A stretch of DNA of 9,809 nt, taken from assembly GCA_003155275.1 (NCBI GenBank), contig PMCC01000043.1, forward strand, positions 33,700 through 43,508, in the 5' to 3' direction. This DNA is from Actinomycetota bacterium. GTDB taxonomy: Bacteria > Actinomycetota > Humimicrobiia > Humimicrobiales > Humimicrobiaceae. Positions 6,312 through 9,809 of this stretch are shown one piece after another. The notes beneath the pieces are model-generated. The model did no database searches. It had not been told where the DNA came from and worked only from the letters and a program-made list of their open reading frames with translations. Each line of letters begins with the position of its first letter. Position 1 is the stretch's first letter. Position numbers and translations under genes: made by a program.

Positions 6312-7274
6312 ATGAATAAAGATAATTATTTTGATGATGGCATTTCAAGCGGTACAATTACTGCTTCCAGGCAGGAATTTGAAAGCGCGATGTTTATTTC
6401 ACTGCTTAAAAACTTAAAATACCTGTTGGTTGGCCGCAATAATGAACTTTTATCTTTTGAAAAGGTAAAAACAGGGTTTGGATTATATAAGAGGAATAAT
6501 CTTGGTGTAAGGCCAGTATTTGTAGACGATATTATTGGAAGCCTGGACCGCTACAGTGATTTTGACAGATATTTTCTGCCAAAAAAAGCTCACCTGCAGA
6601 GAAGGTGGGCACAAATACATAACCTTCTGCTGCGTGACGTGATACTGCCGCCCGTAAAACTCTATAAGGTAGGCAAGGTATATTTTGTCCTGGACGGGCA
6701 TCACAGAGTAAGCGCATCCAAAAAAATGGGTGTCAAATACATTGATGCAGAAGTTATTGAGTATATTACTGATGTCGAGATTACCCCGGATATGGACCCT
6801 AAAGAAATAGTCTTACTTATTGAAAAGGAAAATTTTTTAAATTTAACAGGGCTTAAAATAAACAGGCCTGAGATAAAGACAAGGGTCACCGCACCGGGAC
6901 AGTATGATATTCTTTTGGGGCAGATAAATAAACTGCTGGTGCAGCTTAATGAAAACATCAAAGAAGATAAAAAACTGCTTACATTTAAAGAAGCCTCACT
7001 TATATGGTATGACAACATTTACCTTCCGGCAATTGAGACGATAAAGAATTATGGGATACTGGAAAAATTTCCCAACCGTACAAAAACTGATCTGTATATC
7101 TGGATAAATGAGCACAAAAGGTATTTAAGCTTAAAGTATGGCAGGGAAATAGTTATAAAATTTGCAGCAAAGGATATAATGCGCATGTATAACAAAAACC
7201 CCTTCAGAAGGCTTGCGCTAAGTATTGTGAATCTGAAATACCGCTTAATTAAAAAATTCAGGAGAAAAAAATGA
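6312..7274 (+). CDS. ParB-like (sulfiredoxin-fold) domain protein with a C-terminal DUF4032-like region
   Basis: In this 320-residue protein, residues about 60-155 form a ParB/Srx-like N-terminal domain. It has VRPVFVDDIIGSLDRYSDFD, then LPPVKLYKVGKVYFVLDGHH with the conserved DGHHR at 128-132, then the helix VSASKKMGVKYIDAEV. It lacks the helix-turn-helix and dimer region of chromosome-partitioning ParB, so it is not a segregation protein. Residues 186-204 (PEIKTRVTAPGQYDILLGQ) and 224-268 (containing IWYDNIYLPAIE and NRTKTDLYIWINEH) make a second conserved-looking region that I recall from DUF4032-type proteins of Actinobacteria and Chloroflexi. The tail (298-320) is strongly basic, with RLIKKFRRKK at the end. 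ParB-like domains may bind or hydrolyse CTP/ATP, which would suit the neighbouring phosphoesterase, but that is inference. The ribosome site is weak and translation is probably coupled to the upstream gene. Confidence 0.72.
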   Translation: MNKDNYFDDGISSGTITASRQEFESAMFISLLKNLKYLLVGRNNELLSFEKVKTGFGLYKRNNLGVRPVFVDDIIGSLDRYSDFDRYFLPKKAHLQRRWAQIHNLLLRDVILPPVKLYKVGKVYFVLDGHHRVSASKKMGVKYIDAEVIEYITDVEITPDMDPKEIVLLIEKENFLNLTGLKINRPEIKTRVTAPGQYDILLGQINKLLVQLNENIKEDKKLLTFKEASLIWYDNIYLPAIETIKNYGILEKFPNRTKTDLYIWINEHKRYLSLKYGREIVIKFAAKDIMRMYNKNPFRRLALSIVNLKYRLIKKFRRKK

Positions 7275-7309
7275 CCGGCAAAGTATTGGCTCTTATGGGT
7301 TTTTTGTAA
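7260..7309 (+). CDS. 12-codon ORF with strong ribosome site overlapping the preceding stop; probable stump of a lost gene
   Basis: AGGAG at 7260-7264, six A residues, then ATG at 7271 that overlaps the TGA of the ParB-like gene as ATGA. This is the classical layout for translational coupling to a third operon gene. The frame reads MTGKVLALMGFL and stops at 7307-7309. Just before the stop is a run of six T. Adding one T would extend the frame to only about 28 codons with no recognisable protein. So either the rest of a gene has been deleted here, or this is a very small peptide or a chance signal. Confidence 0.3.
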
Positions 7310-7410
7310 ATAATTGCCAAAGAAAGTGTTTTATTATAAAGGCGGATTTTTATTAAAAGCCCGGTTAAGGATAGTATTTTTCTTGAATTGTGCTTTTAAT
7401 TTATAGAGAT

Positions 7411-7447
7411 GTAAAACTATTTTTACTATTATAAATACGGATTTATA
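7411..7447. terminator. Two small AT-rich hairpins in the convergent gap, weak bidirectional terminator candidate
   Basis: GTAAAA (7411-7416) and TTTTAC (7421-7426) form a perfect 6-bp stem with a 4-nt loop. TATAAAT (7430-7436) and ATTTATA (7441-7447) form a 7-bp stem around ACGG. They lie between the end of the + strand pair and the end of the - strand membrane-protein gene, where termination in both directions is expected. Both stems are almost pure A/T and neither has a clean T-run after it, so they would be weak. Nothing else is visible in 7310-7466. Confidence 0.25.
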
Positions 7448-7466
7448 TTTAGAAGTTTAAAAAATA

Positions 7467-9809
7467 TCATTTATTCTTTGGAACAATTTTTTCTCTTCTT
7501 GCAATCAGATAAAAAACCAGGTTAAAAATAAGTACCAGCAATATCACAGCCCATCCTGAAATTGACAGCGTAACGCCGATTCTGTTGGCAGGGGTCATTC
7601 CATAATACAATGTCACCTTATTCTGGGTAGGAATCACCAGCATAAGGGATGGGGAAACAAGGTAAGGACCTTCAGCGCCAGTAACCTTCCAGTTTGGAAA
7701 GTAGGAAACCTTAATAAGGTGAGGCTGTCCGATACCGGTGGTATAGAATTCTATTTTTTCTCTTTCAACTTTTTCATATATTATCTCTCCTTTGCCGACT
7801 ACAGGATTTTCGGGGACATTTTTTAATGATTCTTTATTAATTGGAGTAAAATCCGCCATATTTGCACTTCCATCATCATAGATAACCGGGTTAGCCACAT
7901 TATCGGCGTTTAGGTACCAGTCCCTCATATCATTTAACCAGTCTTCGGTCTTATACCTGAATGGGATGTTATCCATAATCTCAACATAATTATGTTTTCC
8001 TTTAATTTCATAAAAATACCAGGGATCTATTTTGTTTAAAAACTCTACCCTGCTATCACTGTCCAAATCAGCTATAACTTCTTTTGAACATGCCATTATA
8101 TATGTGATATTCATATATTGGAGATGTTTCATTGCAGCTTCATAATTACGGCCAGGCACCTGCCAGCCGGCAACAGTGCCCCTTGGCTTGACTGAAAGTT
8201 CCGCCTGGTTTATATAGTGCCAGGGTGCGGTAAGAGAGCTCTCGACCAGGAGGCCTTCCATGCCGGGTTGTTTTGTCCAATACGGTATAAGTTCAAAGGA
8301 GCGGGGAGTACCGTATTTTTGTATAATATCCTTATTGAATTCAAACATGACCCGTCCATATGGAAGACTGTCAAGATATTTCATCAGAGCGTCATAGGTC
8401 TTCCAGTCAGGCTTTTCTTCAAAACCTGTAAAGTTAAAGCGGGCCCACGCCGGCCCTAAAGGATTGCCGGCCCATATGCCTGCGCCTGCAAGAACTACTA
8501 TTATTGGTATAAATGAGAAAACAATGAATTTATAAAAACCTTTTCTGAATTTTGTAAAATCAGTCCTGGCAATTTTCCGGGAGAGTTTTTCTTCAAAGAT
8601 GGTCCAAAAACCAGGTCTGGTGTTTGTTCTCCGGTGTGAAATTGTTTTAATTTCGCCGGCAGCAGAATCTTGAACTTCAGCAACTTCGATAACTTCAGCA
8701 ACTTCTGGTACTTCTGTCCTTTCAGGCAAAACCTCCCGTAAAAACTTCTGCCCAGACTCTGTTTCCATACTGTTTTCTTTGTCAGGCTCTGTCGATGTTT
8801 TGATTTCATGCTCCAAAACAGTTCTTTGCCCGGATCCCGGTTTTATTCTAATTGGTTTCCTCCATTTTTGAGGAAAGGTTGTTACAAACAGCCAATATAC
8901 ATGCGACATTCCATAAGCGGCAAGCAAGTAAATGAATAGAAAAATAAAAGGTAAAAACCTTGCATTGTAAAGACGCCCTCCACTCCATGTAAAAAAAACT
9001 GACATAAACACGATTATTGTCCATGTTATCGGAACAACTCTTTTATCTCTTTTAATTGTAGAAAAAAACAGTCCAATAACGCCAAGGACAAGTGCTGGGA
9101 TTATCTCAAGCGGGAAAAGGCTTTTAAGATCTTTTATGTTTGACCAGGACATAGTCGGCGTCCATTTTACCAGCATTACAAAGGGCAAGGACCAGAACGC
9201 GGAAATGAAGAATCCTATTATAAATACAACTATTATATATCTTGCGCATTTCCAATTACGGTTTATCAGAAAAAGGCTTGGGGCAATCACGACGACTGCT
9301 ATAAGAGTTATGATGTGAGTGAGGGCTATGCCCCCAAGGAGGATACAGTTTATTGCAAAGAGCCAGTCAAATTTTCCATTTTCTGAACCCCGGTATAATG
9401 TGGCAAGAAAAATAAATACCAGGGCAAAGCTTATGGAATAACTGAATTCACCTGCAAAGGTACCCAGAAAATTGCCGCCATATATGCTGAAACTCTTCAT
9501 ATATAAAAAAGCCATTGCCCCGACTGCGGCAAGCTGGGGATAAGGGAATTTAAACCTAAATAGCCTGCCAAACAAGTAAAGCGCAGCCGGCAGCATAAGG
9601 CTTCCGAGAACTGTCACAAGTTTAAATGCAACATTGTAAACAAATATTTTTGACAGCAGGGCAATAAACAAAAACGGCAATGGGAAATAAAATGTAAGCA
9701 TTGGCATACCGGCGAACCAACCCATATCCCACCCGGACATCCTGAAATGGGGAAGGAGGTTGTCTATAAAAAACTTGGCTGCATAGTTATGGGCCCCCAT
9801 ATCGCCGCC
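7467..9809 (-). CDS. Large multi-spanning membrane protein, PTPS-related family (PF10131-like), 5' end outside the window
   Basis: The frame is open to the right edge, reading GGDMGAHNYAAKFF at the start. The Met whose codon begins at 9800 is therefore internal and the N terminus is missing. Counting from that Met there are 777 residues. Residues 1-305 hold about eight to nine hydrophobic segments with aromatic loops such as GWDMGWFAGMPMLTFYFPLP. A polar linker (about 312-420) follows, then a membrane helix at 424-444, a soluble part (450-740) with GTPRSFELIPYWTKQPGMEG and SSLTAPWHYINQAELS, and a last helix at 745-767 before a basic tail. This layout matches the membrane protein family named for a 6-pyruvoyl-tetrahydropterin-synthase-related domain. 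The family resembles GT-C glycosyltransferases, and GGD(x)GAH near the start fits their first extracytoplasmic loop. A role in transferring sugars from lipid carriers is possible but unproven; it is not a pterin enzyme. It is convergent with the + strand genes. Confidence 0.8.
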   Translation of the reverse strand, partial: GGDMGAHNYAAKFFIDNLLPHFRMSGWDMGWFAGMPMLTFYFPLPFLFIALLSKIFVYNVAFKLVTVLGSLMLPAALYLFGRLFRFKFPYPQLAAVGAMAFLYMKSFSIYGGNFLGTFAGEFSYSISFALVFIFLATLYRGSENGKFDWLFAINCILLGGIALTHIITLIAVVVIAPSLFLINRNWKCARYIIVVFIIGFFISAFWSLPFVMLVKWTPTMSWSNIKDLKSLFPLEIIPALVLGVIGLFFSTIKRDKRVVPITWTIIVFMSVFFTWSGGRLYNARFLPFIFLFIYLLAAYGMSHVYWLFVTTFPQKWRKPIRIKPGSGQRTVLEHEIKTSTEPDKENSMETESGQKFLREVLPERTEVPEVAEVIEVAEVQDSAAGEIKTISHRRTNTRPGFWTIFEEKLSRKIARTDFTKFRKGFYKFIVFSFIPIIVVLAGAGIWAGNPLGPAWARFNFTGFEEKPDWKTYDALMKYLDSLPYGRVMFEFNKDIIQKYGTPRSFELIPYWTKQPGMEGLLVESSLTAPWHYINQAELSVKPRGTVAGWQVPGRNYEAAMKHLQYMNITYIMACSKEVIADLDSDSRVEFLNKIDPWYFYEIKGKHNYVEIMDNIPFRYKTEDWLNDMRDWYLNADNVANPVIYDDGSANMADFTPINKESLKNVPENPVVGKGEIIYEKVEREKIEFYTTGIGQPHLIKVSYFPNWKVTGAEGPYLVSPSLMLVIPTQNKVTLYYGMTPANRIGVTLSISGWAVILLVLIFNLVFYLIARREKIVPKNK
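8670..8723 (-). repeat. In-gene Glu-Val repeat (ERTEVPEVAEVIEVAEVQ) in the membrane protein's linker
   Basis: On the + strand AACTTCAGCAACTTC occurs at 8673-8687 and again at 8691-8705, an 18-nt period that keeps the reading frame. It encodes part of an acidic EV/EVAEV repeat (residues 360-377 counted from the Met whose codon begins at 9800), within a polar linker of about 80-100 residues. Such a repeat can expand or shrink by slippage without breaking the gene. Confidence 0.75.

Noticed and set aside
6312..7274. The DGHHR protein as a chromosome or plasmid partition ParB.
   Set aside because: There is no ParB helix-turn-helix, no parA neighbour and no parS-like site; the C-terminal half is of a different type.
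8501..8809. A 102-codon - strand frame overlapping the membrane protein's linker.
   Set aside because: It is a frame-shifted reading of the repetitive linker region. The in-frame membrane protein is continuous across it.

Overview
The window is about 9.8 kb of low-GC, gene-dense bacterial DNA. It has seven complete protein genes on the + strand, one gene cut by each window edge, and one antisense gene remnant. Arg is written mostly AGG/AGA and Ile often ATA. Shine-Dalgarno signals are present but uneven. The gene content (corrinoid uptake, a ParB-like/DUF4032-like protein, an integral membrane protein of the PTPS-related family, a relic of a GGDEF protein) fits an uncultured, probably anaerobic member of a lineage such as low-GC Actinomycetota, Chloroflexota or Firmicutes. 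That placement is inference and weak.

Positions 1-2550 form a tight + strand run for cobalamin metabolism: the 3' end of cobS (last step of the B12 nucleotide-loop pathway), a BtuC/FecC-type permease and a BtuD/FecE-type ATPase, with 2 and 4 nt between genes. The ATPase carries an extra C-terminal domain of about 145 residues with a glycine-rich Rossmann-like start. Next comes ogt (2588-3181), a DNA repair methyltransferase with an intact PCHRV active site.

Positions 3182-4150 hold a possible 33-codon small ORF with a good ribosome site, a 21-bp dyad in front of a TetR-family regulator (3410-3991), and a sigma70-like promoter. That promoter leads to a membrane-anchored family 2 glycosyltransferase (4172-5371) of the type that includes carotenoid glucosyltransferases.

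Positions 5372-5676 look like a plain gap but carry, on the - strand, the C-terminal end of a GGDEF domain, cut off exactly where the next gene begins. That next gene, a metallophosphoesterase (5677-6300), has no ribosome site and has a TATACT box placed for a leaderless transcript. It is followed 11 nt later by a ParB-like/DUF4032-like protein (6312-7274). A strong ribosome site and ATGA overlap at the end of this gene open a reading frame of only 12 codons, perhaps the stump of a lost third gene.

Positions 7275-7466 are an AT-rich convergent gap with two small hairpins. The - strand from 7467 to the right edge encodes a large multi-spanning membrane protein (PF10131-like) whose 5' end lies outside the window. 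It carries an unusual acidic, repetitive cytoplasmic linker.

I see no rRNA, tRNA, CRISPR array, insertion sequence or riboswitch. The nearest thing to something undescribed is the phosphoesterase/ParB-like pair and the extended BtuD-like ATPase.
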